Made by a program: the position numbers and the translations under genes. This document shows, in pieces, positions 1-9,126 of a DNA stretch of 64,000 nt. How positions within the stretch are numbered: the stretch's first letter is position 1; each line of letters opens with the position of its first letter. The notes beneath the pieces are model-generated. The model did not search any database, was not told where the DNA came from, and saw nothing but the letters and a program-made list of their open reading frames with translations. Source of the stretch: Gammaproteobacteria bacterium UBA5078 (GTDB lineage: Bacteria > Pseudomonadota > Gammaproteobacteria > Pseudomonadales > Pseudohongiellaceae); the NCBI GenBank assembly GCA_002416505.1, contig DIAM01000015.1:51783-115782 (forward strand). Reading direction: 5' to 3'.

Positions 1-1441
1 GGCCCGGAAGAATAAGCTGTGACTCGATGACACTGGCCACCAGACAGAGCACGACGACGCCGCCGATCACGTTGAAGAATGCTCCCATCGGGCCGTCTAG
101 AATCAACAGGGGCAGGAAGGCCGCGATCGTGGTCATCACGCCGAAGATCACCGGGATGAATACGTCGAGGGTGCCCCTCGAGGCAGCCTCACGCGGGGAG
201 TAACCCTCTTGCTCGAACACGAATATGCGCTCACCTACGACGATCGCGTCATCGACGATGATGCCGAGGACCAAGATGAAGGCCATGATGGTGAGGGAGC
301 TTATGGTCAGCCCGAGCGATGGGAATAGGCTCAGGGCGCCTAAGATGGCGATGGGGATGCCGGCGGCAACCCAGATCGCGATCTTGAAACGCAGGAATAG
401 CGTTAACACGAGCAGCACCAAGAAGAAGCCCGAGTAGGCGTTACCTGCCACCGTGGCGATGCGCTCCTTCAGGCCCTCGGCGTCGTCGGTCAGGATCATG
501 AAGTCGACGTTAGCGGGGATGCGCGAGCGGTGCGCCTCGAAATATTCCTTCACCTTCGCCGAGGAGGCGACGGTGTCTTCGTTGCCGACGCGGTAGATGT
601 CGACGATGGCGGCGTTCTTGCCGTTGACACGCGCCGTCAGATAGCCCTCCTCGAAGCCATCCTTGACCGTGGCGATGTCGCCAAGGCGCAACTGCGAGCC
701 ATCGGGCATGGAGCGCACGATGATGTTCTCATACTCGGCACCCTCGAAGACGCGGCCCTTGCTGCGCAGCAGGATCTCGCCCCCTTCGGTGCGCAGGGTG
801 CCCGCTGGCATGTCCATTGCGGAACGATTGATCGCGGTCGCTACCTGGTTGAGGGTGAGATTATATTGGCGCAGTGTGAACTCGGAGATCTCGATGGAGA
901 TCTCGAAGGGGCGAATATAGCTGACCTCCACCCGAGAGATGCCGTCGAGGTCGATCAGGTCGAGGCGAATACCCTCGGCCAACTCCTTGAGGCTGGCGTC
1001 GTCGGTGTCGGCCGCGAGTGCCAAGGACATCACCGTGCTGGTTGGCGAGAAGGACGCGATGATGGGCTGTTCGATGTCGGCGGGGAAGGTCACGATGGCA
1101 TCGACAGCGCTCTTAACCTCGTTGAGAACGCGGTTCAGCTCGGCTCCCGAGGCGACCTCTACGGTTGCCGAGCACGCGCCCTCACGCGCTGTGGAGGTCA
1201 TGCGCTCGACATTCTCCACGGTCTCTAGCGCCTCCTCTAGGGCCAAACAGATACCCTGCTCGACTTCGGCTGGCGCGGCACCTGGGTAGGGCACGTTGAC
1301 CTGAATGGTGCCGGTTTCGATGCTGGGGAATTCTTCCTGGCGCGTGTTCATGAAGGACACGATGCCTCCCACGATAAACACCATCATCAGGAGGTTCGAG
1401 GCAACCGTGTTGTCGATAAACCAATTGATGATGGTTTTCAT
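1..1441 (-). CDS. RND efflux transporter permease, N-terminal part (cut by window edge)
   Basis: This is the first ~480 residues of an inner-membrane RND pump (AcrB/MexB-like), which uses proton flow to export compounds with a periplasmic adaptor. The frame is open from the ATG at 1441 to the left edge. Residues ~12-32 form the first membrane helix, a periplasmic porter-like region follows, and several membrane helices begin near residue 335. The proton-relay motif GIIVDDAIVVGE is visible, with its two Asp near residues 397-398. The start overlaps the stop of the upstream adaptor gene by 4 bp (ATGA), so the two are translationally coupled. The C-terminal half and any outer-membrane factor lie outside the window. 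The substrate cannot be told. Confidence 0.93.
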   Translation of the reverse strand, partial: MKTIINWFIDNTVASNLLMMVFIVGGIVSFMNTRQEEFPSIETGTIQVNVPYPGAAPAEVEQGICLALEEALETVENVERMTSTAREGACSATVEVASGAELNRVLNEVKSAVDAIVTFPADIEQPIIASFSPTSTVMSLALAADTDDASLKELAEGIRLDLIDLDGISRVEVSYIRPFEISIEISEFTLRQYNLTLNQVATAINRSAMDMPAGTLRTEGGEILLRSKGRVFEGAEYENIIVRSMPDGSQLRLGDIATVKDGFEEGYLTARVNGKNAAIVDIYRVGNEDTVASSAKVKEYFEAHRSRIPANVDFMILTDDAEGLKERIATVAGNAYSGFFLVLLVLTLFLRFKIAIWVAAGIPIAILGALSLFPSLGLTISSLTIMAFILVLGIIVDDAIVVGERIFVFEQEGYSPREAASRGTLDVFIPVIFGVMTTIAAFLPLLILDGPMGAFFNVIGGVVVLCLVASVIESQLILPG

Positions 1442-2616
1442 AGCTCGGCAACCTGTACCAGCATGCCATCGACCACCGCTTGGATGGGCGACATGCAGAT
1501 GCGCTCACCCGGGCGCAGGCCCGAGGAGATCAACACGCGCTCGTTCTCTAGACGTAGAATCTCTACTTCCCGAAAGCGCAATTTGTTCTCCGCATCGACG
1601 ATCAGGACGCGGCTGCCGCTGCGGATGACTTCGCGGGGCAGGGCATAGAGGTTGCTCACCGTCTTGCCGCGAATGCTCGCCTCGACATAGAGGCCCACCG
1701 GCAAGGGAATGGACTGAGAGCTCTCGCCCGGGATTGGGTTCTGTGTTGCCGATTGCTGTACGCGCACGATCGCCTGCACGGCGTTGTTAGAGGCATCGAT
1801 GCCCGCCTCGGTACGTACTAATTTGCCACTCCAATGGTGGAGTTGACCGCCGAACATGCCGCTCAGAGTGACCTCTGGTGCCAGCTCATCGGGCAGCTCG
1901 CCGCGATAGCCTAGGGGGATGTCGAGATAGCCCAGCTGCGACAGAGCCAGGGGCAGGCGCACCTCGACATCGTCTGCGCTGAGCAGGTTCGCGAGGGATT
2001 GGCCGCGATTCACGTTCTGACCCAGCTCGATCGCCGTGTCTTCCACAATCGTGGCGAAAGGCGCGCGCACTTCGCTGCGGCGCAGATCGAGTTGGGTCTG
2101 GGATAGCTGTGCGTTGGCATCGCGAAGGCGCCCGGCGCTGATGTCGGCCTGACGCTGCAATTCCTGCACCTGTGACTCGCTGACCAGGCGCCGCTGCGCG
2201 AGTTCGCGATAGCGTTCCAATTCGCCGCTGGCGTAGTTTGCTTCCGTCTGCGCCTGCTCCACGGTGCTGCGGCTGCGCTCTAGCGCGTTCTCGAAGTCGC
2301 TGCTGTCCAAGCGCAGGATCACATCGTCGGCGTTGAAGAAGCCGCCGGAGACGAAGGAGGGGGAGACCCAAGACACTTGCCCCGATGTTGAGGCGGAGAG
2401 GTTAACGCGTCTGGCCGCCTGCACTTTGCCCTGTGATTGAACTTGAAGAGTGACCGCCTCTGGCTGCACCTGCGCCACGCGTACCGTCGCAACAGACTGC
2501 TCCGGAGTGCTCGGCTCGAGCCGTTCTGGATTGCGAATGATGACTACGAAAACAAGGATCGCGAATGCGAGGATCGCGATTGGTAGGATGACTCTCTTCA
2601 AGGGGGCAGACCTCAT
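1438..2616 (-). CDS. RND efflux periplasmic adaptor (membrane fusion protein, HlyD family)
   Basis: This 392-residue adaptor links the inner-membrane pump encoded just downstream to an outer-membrane channel. A short cytoplasmic start is followed by one hydrophobic anchor (~residues 9-27). Next come a lipoyl-like half-motif (QSQGKVQAARRVNLSA), a coiled-coil hairpin at ~110-175 rich in Gln, Glu and Arg, the second lipoyl half (RSEVRAPFATIVED), a beta-barrel region and a membrane-proximal domain with LRPGERI. Length is normal for the family. It is first in a two-gene minus-strand operon. No regulator gene is adjacent, so control cannot be inferred. Confidence 0.93.
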   Translation of the reverse strand: MRSAPLKRVILPIAILAFAILVFVVIIRNPERLEPSTPEQSVATVRVAQVQPEAVTLQVQSQGKVQAARRVNLSASTSGQVSWVSPSFVSGGFFNADDVILRLDSSDFENALERSRSTVEQAQTEANYASGELERYRELAQRRLVSESQVQELQRQADISAGRLRDANAQLSQTQLDLRRSEVRAPFATIVEDTAIELGQNVNRGQSLANLLSADDVEVRLPLALSQLGYLDIPLGYRGELPDELAPEVTLSGMFGGQLHHWSGKLVRTEAGIDASNNAVQAIVRVQQSATQNPIPGESSQSIPLPVGLYVEASIRGKTVSNLYALPREVIRSGSRVLIVDAENKLRFREVEILRLENERVLISSGLRPGERICMSPIQAVVDGMLVQVAEL

Positions 2617-3024
2617 GTGAGCTAAATAAAGATGCAGGGCGATGAAACGCGCCGATTCTATAGTCCTATACGTAGAAAAACTCGAATAGATGCCAAGGCG
2701 AGTGAAAAATACTGCAAGTTGCAGCCTATACGCGGCAGGTTGAAGTGAGGGTAGCTAAAAAGCGCGATTTTAAGGCCAAAACAGCCCGTGCGGCGTGATA
2801 GGAGAGACTGGCTCGAGGGCGGGGTGCGGGGGGCTCGCGCAGTGCTTCTCGGCGCCCTTTTTAAGCTGCTGCCGCGTAAAAACCGCTATAAGTAGTCACT
2901 GTGTGGTCAGTAGTGTATAATCCAGCCCCTTTTTGCCGTGCGCATCTGTACCGCGCCCGGGCTTATGTTTTCCTTAAGGCTCCTCTAAACGTACATCCAC
3001 TGCACACCATACAGGTATCCGCTC
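2617..3024. other. Divergent intergenic region between the RND operon and typA
   Basis: These ~400 bases separate two divergent transcription units and show no credible coding frame. The right half holds the typA promoter (2893-2921) and an untranslated leader of about 100 nt with a T-rich patch near 2930. The left half must hold the promoter of the efflux operon, but no clear -35/-10 pair is visible on the minus strand and no regulator operator stands out. Confidence 0.6.
2893..2921 (+). promoter_or_regulatory. Probable sigma-70 promoter of typA
   Basis: A perfect TATAAT at 2916-2921 is preceded by TAGTCA (2893-2898, 4 of 6 matches to TTGACA) with a 17-bp spacer. Transcription would start near 2928, giving a ~97-nt leader before the GTG start of typA. 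The call rests on consensus match and position only. Confidence 0.5.
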
Positions 3025-4854
3025 GTGATCGAGAAAATTCGTAACATCGCCATTATCGCCCACGTTGACCATGGTAAGACCACGCTAGTCGACAAATTGC
3101 TGCAACAATCCGGCACCTTGGAAGATCGCGGCAAAGCGGTTGAGCGTGTAATGGACTCCAACGATCAGGAGCGCGAGCGCGGTATTACCATTCTTGCGAA
3201 GAACACGGCGATCATGTGGGAGGGATACCACATCAACATCGTGGATACTCCTGGACACGCCGACTTCGGCGGCGAGGTAGAGCGCGTGATGTCGATGGTC
3301 GACTCCGTACTCCTCCTCGTGGACGCGGTAGACGGCCCGATGCCACAGACTCGCTTCGTGACGCAGAAAGCCTTCGACCAGGGCCTCAAGCCTATCGTCG
3401 TGATCAACAAGGTCGACCGCGATGGCGCGCGCCCCGATTGGGTATTGAACGAAGTATTCGACCTGTTCGACCGCCTCGGCGCGACAGACGAGCAGCTAGA
3501 CTTCCCGGTTATCTATGCCTCTGCCCTTAACGGCTTCGCCGGCCTAGAGCTGGACGCAATGGCCGATGACATGACGCCACTGTTCCAGACCGTGATCGAC
3601 CGTGTGCCGCCACCCCCGGTTGCAATTGATGCCCCCTTCCAGATGCAGATCAGCGCCCTGGACTACAGCAGCTATGTTGGCGTTATCGGCATCGGCCGCG
3701 TCACCGGCGGTATCGCCAAGGTGAACCAGCAGGTCGTGATCATCGATCGCCATGGCGAGACGCGCAAGGGTAAGATCCTGCAGGTGAAGAGCCACTTGGG
3801 TCTAGAGCGCGTAGACGTGACCGAAGCGCATGCCGGCGAGATCATCTGTATTACCGGTATCGACAAGCTGAACATCTCCGACACCCTGTGTGATCCCGAC
3901 CACGTCGTGGCCATGAAGCCGCTGATCGTCGACGAGCCGACTATCTCCATGACCTTCCAAGTCAACGACTCGCCATTCGCCGGTCAAGACGGCAAGTTCG
4001 TGACCACGCGTAATATCAAAGACCGCCTCGACCGCGAGCTCATCTATAACGTGGCACTGCGTGTAGAGCAGGGCGAGACGCCAGACAAGTACCGCGTATC
4101 GGGCCGCGGCGAATTGCATCTGTCCGTACTGATCGAGAACATGCGCCGCGAGGGCTTCGAGCTCGCGATCTCCCGCCCCGAGGTAATCGTGCAAGAGATC
4201 GACGGCGTGATGCAGGAGCCCCACGAAGCACTGGTTATTGACTGCGACGAGCAGCACCAGGGTAGCGTGATGGAAGAGCTCGGTCAGCGTAAGGCAGACC
4301 TGCAGGACATGACTATGGATGGCAAGGGCCGCGTGCGCCTCAAGTTCGTCGTCCCCACACGTGGCCTGATCGGTTTCCGCTCTATGTTCCTGAGTATGAC
4401 CTCCGGCTCTGGCATGATGAACCACGTATTCGACCATTACGGCCCCGTGAAGATGGGCAACATCGGCGCGCGCAAGAATGGCGTTCTAGTCTCTATGGTC
4501 AAGGGCAAGGCACTGGCTTACTCACTGTGGATGCTACAAGAGCGCGGCCGTTTGTTTATCGACCCGAACGTAGAAGTATACGAAGGCATGGTCATCGGCC
4601 TACACAGCCGTGACAACGACCTAGTTGTGAATCCTATCAAGGGCAAGCAGCTGACCAACGTGCGTGCATCGGGCACCGACGAGAACATCGTGCTGACCCC
4701 CGCCGTGAAGCACACGCTAGAGCAGGCCATGGAGTTCATCGAAGAGGACGAGCTGGTCGAGATTACGCCTAACCACCTGCGTCTGCGTAAGAAACTACTC
4801 ACCGAGAGCGAGCGTAAGCGCGCGGCTCGTGGTGGCGCCGCACGAGGCAATTGA
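3025..4854 (+). CDS. typA: Ribosome-associated translational GTPase TypA/BipA
   Basis: TypA (BipA) is a translational GTPase related to EF-G and LepA that binds ribosomes and supports 50S assembly and growth under stress such as cold. The 609-residue length is typical. The G domain is complete: P-loop AHVDHGKTTL at residues 12-21, RGITI in switch I, DTPGH, and NKVD. EF-G-like domains II, III and V follow, then the TypA-specific C-terminal domain ending in a basic tail. The start is GTG at 3025, where the family-typical MIEKIRNIAIIAHVDHGKT begins. It is a single-gene unit with its own promoter and a strong terminator at 4917-4944. Confidence 0.98.
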   Translation: MIEKIRNIAIIAHVDHGKTTLVDKLLQQSGTLEDRGKAVERVMDSNDQERERGITILAKNTAIMWEGYHINIVDTPGHADFGGEVERVMSMVDSVLLLVDAVDGPMPQTRFVTQKAFDQGLKPIVVINKVDRDGARPDWVLNEVFDLFDRLGATDEQLDFPVIYASALNGFAGLELDAMADDMTPLFQTVIDRVPPPPVAIDAPFQMQISALDYSSYVGVIGIGRVTGGIAKVNQQVVIIDRHGETRKGKILQVKSHLGLERVDVTEAHAGEIICITGIDKLNISDTLCDPDHVVAMKPLIVDEPTISMTFQVNDSPFAGQDGKFVTTRNIKDRLDRELIYNVALRVEQGETPDKYRVSGRGELHLSVLIENMRREGFELAISRPEVIVQEIDGVMQEPHEALVIDCDEQHQGSVMEELGQRKADLQDMTMDGKGRVRLKFVVPTRGLIGFRSMFLSMTSGSGMMNHVFDHYGPVKMGNIGARKNGVLVSMVKGKALAYSLWMLQERGRLFIDPNVEVYEGMVIGLHSRDNDLVVNPIKGKQLTNVRASGTDENIVLTPAVKHTLEQAMEFIEEDELVEITPNHLRLRKKLLTESERKRAARGGAARGN

Positions 4855-4916
4855 TATTGAGTCCGGAGCTCCGTCGGCGGTGTTTGCCGCTGGCGGGGTG
4901 CCAAGACCGAACTAGT

Positions 4917-4944
4917 TGGCGGCCATCAGTGCCGCCATTTTTTT
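4917..4944 (+). terminator. Intrinsic terminator after typA
   Basis: TGGCGGC (4917-4923) pairs perfectly with GCCGCCA (4931-4937) around a 7-nt loop, followed by seven T (4938-4944). It lies 63 bases after the typA stop. The facing gene at 5040 ends toward it, but the A-side is poor, so it mainly serves typA. Confidence 0.9.
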
Positions 4945-5039
4945 GCCTGCCCCTGCGCTCATCCCGTTTATTCCCGCACTCTACTTCGCATAATTTTTCG
5001 CGATAAGAAATCAGCGGGCAGTTCCCGATTACTGAAAAA

Positions 5040-5804
5040 TTAAACCGCGGAGATGTTAAAAATCTCGCGCAAAAAATAGGCCGTGAAATAGGCCAGCCCC
5101 GCCGCGGCGCCTCCTGTCAGGAGAGTCCGTATACCCGATAGGAAAACTGGCTTTGCTAGCGCAAGGCTCTTTAGCATTCCTATCAAAAAGAACATGGTGC
5201 CAGCCAGCACCGCGCTCGTTAAGAATTTTTGACTCATATCCAATGAAGTCATGAGGTAGGGCAGCAAGGGTATTGCCCCAACGGCCACGAATGCTAGGAA
5301 GGTGACGCCGCCAGATAGCGCGGGATTCTTCTGTGTGGACTTACTAAGGCCGTGCTCTTCCATGAGCATTATTTCAAGCCACACCCTCTTATCGGCGGTT
5401 ATCGTCTCGACAATGGATTCGAGGATCGTTCCCTCGAAGCCCTTACCTATAAATATCTGGCGTATCTCCTCTCGCTCGCCTTCTGGAATTTGCTCGATGT
5501 GTCGCTCTTCGGATTGCTTGATACTATCGAAATACTCCTGGTCTGCCTTGCTGGATTCGTAGTTACTAATCGCCATGCTAAAGCCATCGGCGAAGAGGTT
5601 TGCGAAGCCCAGTATCACCGCCACGGAGGAGGGGAAGCCAGCGCCGACAGAGCCAGACACGACGGCGAATGTGGTGATGCAGCCATCGATGCCGCCCAAT
5701 ACGGCGTCAGAAATATTCTGCCGCTTAGGACCCAGCGCTAAACGCCTCCGAATCATCTCCGGACGATGATCTTTAATAAGTTCTTCTCTATTCGAGCTTT
5801 TCAC
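5040..5804 (-). CDS. VIT1/CCC1 family membrane transporter
   Basis: This protein resembles the VIT1/CCC1 family, which in plants and yeast moves Fe2+ or Mn2+ into vacuoles; bacterial members are presumed metal exporters. Features include the family-like N-terminal segment ISDAVLGGIDGCITTFAVV, a helix with GFANLFADGFSMAISNY, a long acidic cytoplasmic stretch with many Glu (ESSKADQEYF to EGEREEIRQIF), and three C-terminal helices. The GTG at 5804 is preferred because GGAGAG lies just upstream at 5813-5818; an ATG at 5846 would add 14 residues. The metal is not predictable. It is monocistronic between typA and a DUF2130 gene. Confidence 0.85.
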   Translation of the reverse strand: MKSSNREELIKDHRPEMIRRRLALGPKRQNISDAVLGGIDGCITTFAVVSGSVGAGFPSSVAVILGFANLFADGFSMAISNYESSKADQEYFDSIKQSEERHIEQIPEGEREEIRQIFIGKGFEGTILESIVETITADKRVWLEIMLMEEHGLSKSTQKNPALSGGVTFLAFVAVGAIPLLPYLMTSLDMSQKFLTSAVLAGTMFFLIGMLKSLALAKPVFLSGIRTLLTGGAAAGLAYFTAYFLREIFNISAV

Positions 5805-5970
5805 GCGGGACTCTCCATCGTTACGAAACCTAGCAGATTGATACAAACAGTGTACTTAAGTGAGTCGAGCTTGAGCAAACAGTGACCGAGCCACATAGAG
5901 CGCCAATAAAATTTCGAATGGATGCATCGCTGACCTCGCGCTCTAGTGAGCTGCTTACAAAGATTCCTGC

Positions 5971-5990
5971 AAATTACTCTGACCCCTTTG
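5971..5990. repeat. Copy A of a short repeat at gene 3' ends
   Basis: The stretch ATTACTCTGACCCCTTTGAT matches 16 of 20 positions of the right arm of the hairpin repeat at 10850-10869. It overlaps the stop codon of the DUF2130 gene, so the last residues (KGSE) and the TAA are encoded by the repeat itself. See copies at 9844-9873 and 10819-10869. Confidence 0.55.
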
Positions 5991-7380
5991 ATGGATCCGT
6001 CAGCTCGGAGAACTTGCTGGCCATCGTCGGGTTGCCCTTGGTCAGCTTCTTGATCGTCACGTCTTGGGCCTTGTCGTTGGCAAGGCGCAGGTTGCGGTCG
6101 GTGCCCAGCAGCGCCTCTCGGGTCTTCTGCAGATGATCGATGGACTTGTCGATCTCGTCTATCGCGGTCTTGAACTTACGCGATGCGAGCTCGTAGTTGC
6201 GCCCGAATCCGGACTTGAATGTCTCCAGCTCGTTCTCGAAATTGGTGATGTCGATGTTCTGCGATTTGACGAGGGCGAGTTCCGACTTGTATTGCAGTGA
6301 GTTGATCGCGGCGTTGCGCAGCAGCGTGATGATCGGCACGAAGAACTGCGGGCGCACCACATACATCTTAGGGTAGCGATGGGAGACGTCCACGATTCCC
6401 GAGTTATACAGCTCGCTGTCCGGCTCGAGCAGGGAGACCAGTATCGCGTATTCGCACTGTTTCTCGTTGCGATCCTTGTCCAGCTCCTTCAGGAAATCCT
6501 CGTTCTTCTTCTTGGTCGCCGTGGTGTCGTTCTCGTTCTTCATCTCGAACATGATCGAGACGATCTCGGTGTCCGCCTCGTCCCGATCGCGGAAGATGTA
6601 GTCGCCCTTGCTCCCGCCTCGCGCATCGTTGTCCTTCTCGAAATAGGCCCTAGGAAAGGCCATCGAGCGGATGCGGTTGAACTCGACCTCGCAGTGTTGC
6701 TCGAGCGTTTCTCCCACCATCTTGGTAGACAGGCGTGCCTTCATGTCGCGGAGCCGCTCGATCTCGTCCTCGCGATCCTTGATGCGCGTCTCGTACTTAT
6801 CCTTGAGAGACTTCTCCTCGAGTTTCTTCTCCAGCTCCGCGCGCGCGAGGCTGTTCTTGAGCTCGTCGCGCTCCTTCTCGACTGAGCCGAGCGCCTCGCT
6901 GATCGCGAGCCTTCGCGCCACCTCATTCGCGTCGAGCATGGCCTTCAGGTGTTGAATCTCCGCGTCCTTCTTGGCGGCGGCCTCCTGCAGTTCCTTGGAG
7001 AGTTTCAGCTCCGCGAGCGCGGAGGCAGAATGCTTATCGTGCTTGGCCTGTTTGAGTTCGTTGGCCAGCGCGTCGCGCTCCTTCTCCACGGCGCTCAGTG
7101 CCTCGGCCACCGCCATCTTGCGCGCCGCCTCGCCTGCTTCGAGCCTAGCCTTCAACTCCTGAATCTCGGCCTCCTGTTTCGCGGCGGCCCTGTGCATCTC
7201 GTCGCTGGCCTTGCTCGTGGCAAGCTCCACGGCATTTTGCTTATCTTTCTCGGCCAGCTCGAGCCGCTCGTGCAGCTGTTGATCGAAATCGCTGTCGCGA
7301 ACCTGTTTCAGAATGTTCGCGTACCCGGCCTCGTCGATCTTGAAGGCTTTCCCGCAGTGCGGGCAGATGATTTCGTGCAC
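5974..7380 (-). CDS. DUF2130 domain protein with coiled-coil N-terminal half
   Basis: The protein (468 aa) begins with a CPHCGKAF zinc-ribbon-like knuckle (residues 6-13), runs into a long charged coiled coil (~25-215), and ends in the DUF2130 domain (~220-440) with motifs such as GETLEQHCE, GSKGDYIFRD and FEMKNEND. The family's function is not established; the acidic/basic core pattern has led others to suspect a nuclease-like fold, which is inference. Start is GTG at 7380 with AGGAG upstream. The coiled coil contains a clear tandem duplication: residues ~64-112 and ~133-182 share EIQ-LKA-L, VEKERD and flanking residues with a 69-residue period. The stop lies in a dispersed repeat. Confidence 0.87.
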   Translation of the reverse strand: MHEIICPHCGKAFKIDEAGYANILKQVRDSDFDQQLHERLELAEKDKQNAVELATSKASDEMHRAAAKQEAEIQELKARLEAGEAARKMAVAEALSAVEKERDALANELKQAKHDKHSASALAELKLSKELQEAAAKKDAEIQHLKAMLDANEVARRLAISEALGSVEKERDELKNSLARAELEKKLEEKSLKDKYETRIKDREDEIERLRDMKARLSTKMVGETLEQHCEVEFNRIRSMAFPRAYFEKDNDARGGSKGDYIFRDRDEADTEIVSIMFEMKNENDTTATKKKNEDFLKELDKDRNEKQCEYAILVSLLEPDSELYNSGIVDVSHRYPKMYVVRPQFFVPIITLLRNAAINSLQYKSELALVKSQNIDITNFENELETFKSGFGRNYELASRKFKTAIDEIDKSIDHLQKTREALLGTDRNLRLANDKAQDVTIKKLTKGNPTMASKFSELTDPSKGSE

Positions 7381-7470
7381 TAATTATTCTCCTGGTTTCG
7401 CAAGCGAAGAGCGTTGTGGTGCTTGAGCTTGAATCTGTTTGCGGAAATCGACGGCCGTGAACCGTCGCCA

Positions 7471-8454
7471 TTAAGGCGCGTCGCCGATCGCGATCACGAC
7501 GGCGCCATTGCGCTGCTCCGTCTCGACTCGGCTATGGGCCTGCGCCGCCTGCTCCATTGTATAGACCCGATCGACGATGGAGCGAACTTTTCCTGCCTCG
7601 ATCATCTGTTTGAGAGTCGTTAGCTCCTCTCTTGTCTCCCCCGCGAACGCGAATATGGCCGTCTTGTCGCTGAAGCGGCTCGTCAGCACCGAGCGCAGCA
7701 TAACCGCTAGGCGCGGGTTGCCGTTTAGATAGCGCCCGTGGGGGTTGAGCGCCGCGATGGCGGCCGAATAGGATGTATGAGGCACCATATTGAATATCAC
7801 GTCGTACTTGCGGCCAGTGGCGAGGCAATCTTGCTTGGCGTAGTCGATGAAGTGGTCGGCGCCGATGCTGTACAAGAACTGTTCCTTGATGGCGCTATCG
7901 ACCGCGGTCACCTGCGCTCCCATCGCCTTGGCGATCTGCACCGCATGCGCGCCAATGCTTGCGCCGGCGCCGTTGATCAACACCTTCTGGCCTGGCTGGA
8001 TGTTCGCACGACTGAGGAAATGCAAGGCGTTAAGCCCCCCCAGGGGCACCGCCGCGGCCTGCGCAAAGCTCATGTTGCGTGGTTTAGCGACCATGGTGTA
8101 ACTCTGCGGTAACGCCACATACTCGCCGTAGGCACCGAAGCGGATCCCGGCGCTGCCGAAGACCTGCTCGCCTACTGAGAACTGGGTAACGTCTTTGCCT
8201 AGCGCCACGACTTCCCCCGCGAAGTAGCCGCCGAGCACCTGCCGTCGTGGCCTAGTGATGCCGATCGCGATGCGCAGCGGCAGCCAGAACCATTTGACCG
8301 CATAGGAGAAGCTGCGCAGTTCACAGTCCGACTTGGTCGCCTCCGCGGCCTGCACCTTGATGAGGACCTCATCGTCCCGTGGCGTAGGCTTCGGGATGTC
8401 TCTAAGCTGCAGGACCTCGGGCGGGCCGTAGTGTGAGTAGGTGATCGCTTTCAT
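7471..8454 (-). CDS. NAD(P)-dependent MDR oxidoreductase, quinone-reductase-like
   Basis: This is a medium-chain dehydrogenase/reductase of the zinc-independent quinone oxidoreductase type. The N-terminal GroES-like domain (MKAITYSHYGPPEVLQL, then VLGGYFAGEVVALG) is followed by the nucleotide-binding Rossmann domain with INGAGASIGAHAVQIAKAMGAQVTAV around residues 145-170. The catalytic zinc ligands of alcohol dehydrogenases are not evident. Length (~327 aa) is normal. The ATG at 8454 is preferred over a TTG two codons upstream. The natural substrate is unknown; these enzymes reduce enones, quinones and related electrophiles. It lies downstream of msrA on the same strand, separated by a hairpin. 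Confidence 0.88.
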   Translation of the reverse strand: MKAITYSHYGPPEVLQLRDIPKPTPRDDEVLIKVQAAEATKSDCELRSFSYAVKWFWLPLRIAIGITRPRRQVLGGYFAGEVVALGKDVTQFSVGEQVFGSAGIRFGAYGEYVALPQSYTMVAKPRNMSFAQAAAVPLGGLNALHFLSRANIQPGQKVLINGAGASIGAHAVQIAKAMGAQVTAVDSAIKEQFLYSIGADHFIDYAKQDCLATGRKYDVIFNMVPHTSYSAAIAALNPHGRYLNGNPRLAVMLRSVLTSRFSDKTAIFAFAGETREELTTLKQMIEAGKVRSIVDRVYTMEQAAQAHSRVETEQRNGAVVIAIGDAP

Positions 8455-8493
8455 GGCCAAAAAACCTGTGCGTCGAATTAAACTCGGGAAACA

Positions 8494-8526
8494 GGGGCAA
8501 AGAAAGATTGGAACTGATTTTGCCCC
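8494..8526. repeat. Inverted repeat between msrA and the MDR gene
   Basis: GGGGCAAA (8494-8501) and TTTGCCCC (8519-8526) form a perfect 8-bp stem with a 17-nt loop just after the msrA stop. There is no T-run on either strand, so a role as a weak terminator or 3'-end stabiliser is only a guess. Confidence 0.45.
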
Positions 8527-8532
8527 GCCTTA

Positions 8533-9126
8533 TCAGTGAGTCACTCTATCGCCCCAGATCTGTTCTAGGCGCTGGTCACGACCACAGCCCCAGCGATAGG
8601 CCTGATAGCGTAGCGGGCTGTTCTTGTAGTAGTCCTGATGATAACTTTCCAGGCCCTTGATGGGGTAGAAAACCGTTGCGTTCAAAATAGGCGTGACGAC
8701 CTTGCTGTTTGGGAATTGCGCCTCGACATCGTCTTTGGTCTGCTGCGCAATCAAGCGCTCCTCTTCGTTCGCCACGAAGATTGCGCTTAGGTAACTCGGC
8801 CCCTTGTCGCAGAACTGCCCGCTGCCGTCGAAGGGGTCGATGTTGACCCAGAAATGATCTAGCAACTCCCTATAACTCACCCTGTCGGGGTCATAGGTGA
8901 TCTCGACGGCCTCGTAGTGACCCTCATGATTGCCATTATAGGTCGGGTTGGCTGCGGTTCCGCCCGTGAACCCCGAGATCACGTCGATGACTCCCTCGAG
9001 CTTCTCGAAGTCCGCCTCCATGCACCAGAAGCAGCCTCCGGCCAGGATTGTCTTCTCCTCTGCTGCATGAGAGACAAACGAGCTTAAGCTCGCTGCTAAA
9101 AGTATGAGTGCTAATATATTTTTCAT
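8533..9126 (-). CDS. msrA: Peptide-methionine (S)-S-oxide reductase, exported form
   Basis: MsrA reduces the S-epimer of methionine sulfoxide in proteins and so repairs oxidative damage. The catalytic motif GCFWCME lies near residue 31, followed by GFTGG, HYEAVEI, DPFDGSGQFCDKG and QDYYKNSP, all typical of the family. The first ~21 residues form a likely signal peptide ending in SHA, so the enzyme should act in the periplasm, unlike most cytoplasmic MsrA. A second Cys (RWGCG) lies near the C terminus and could act as resolving Cys. The start overlaps the acetyltransferase stop by 4 bp (ATGA) and has AGGA upstream, so the two genes are coupled. Confidence 0.95.
   Translation of the reverse strand: MKNILALILLAASLSSFVSHAAEEKTILAGGCFWCMEADFEKLEGVIDVISGFTGGTAANPTYNGNHEGHYEAVEITYDPDRVSYRELLDHFWVNIDPFDGSGQFCDKGPSYLSAIFVANEEERLIAQQTKDDVEAQFPNSKVVTPILNATVFYPIKGLESYHQDYYKNSPLRYQAYRWGCGRDQRLEQIWGDRVTH

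Noticed and set aside
530..1228. A long open frame on the plus strand opposite the RND permease gene
   Set aside because: The minus strand encodes a clear RND pump with the VDD motif here; the plus-strand translation has no family character and is a shadow of it.
6379..7383. Long plus-strand frames rich in Leu, Val and Arg opposite the DUF2130 gene
   Set aside because: They are the antisense of a coiled-coil gene in a G/C-rich region, which routinely yields such frames. The minus-strand gene has a start site and domain.
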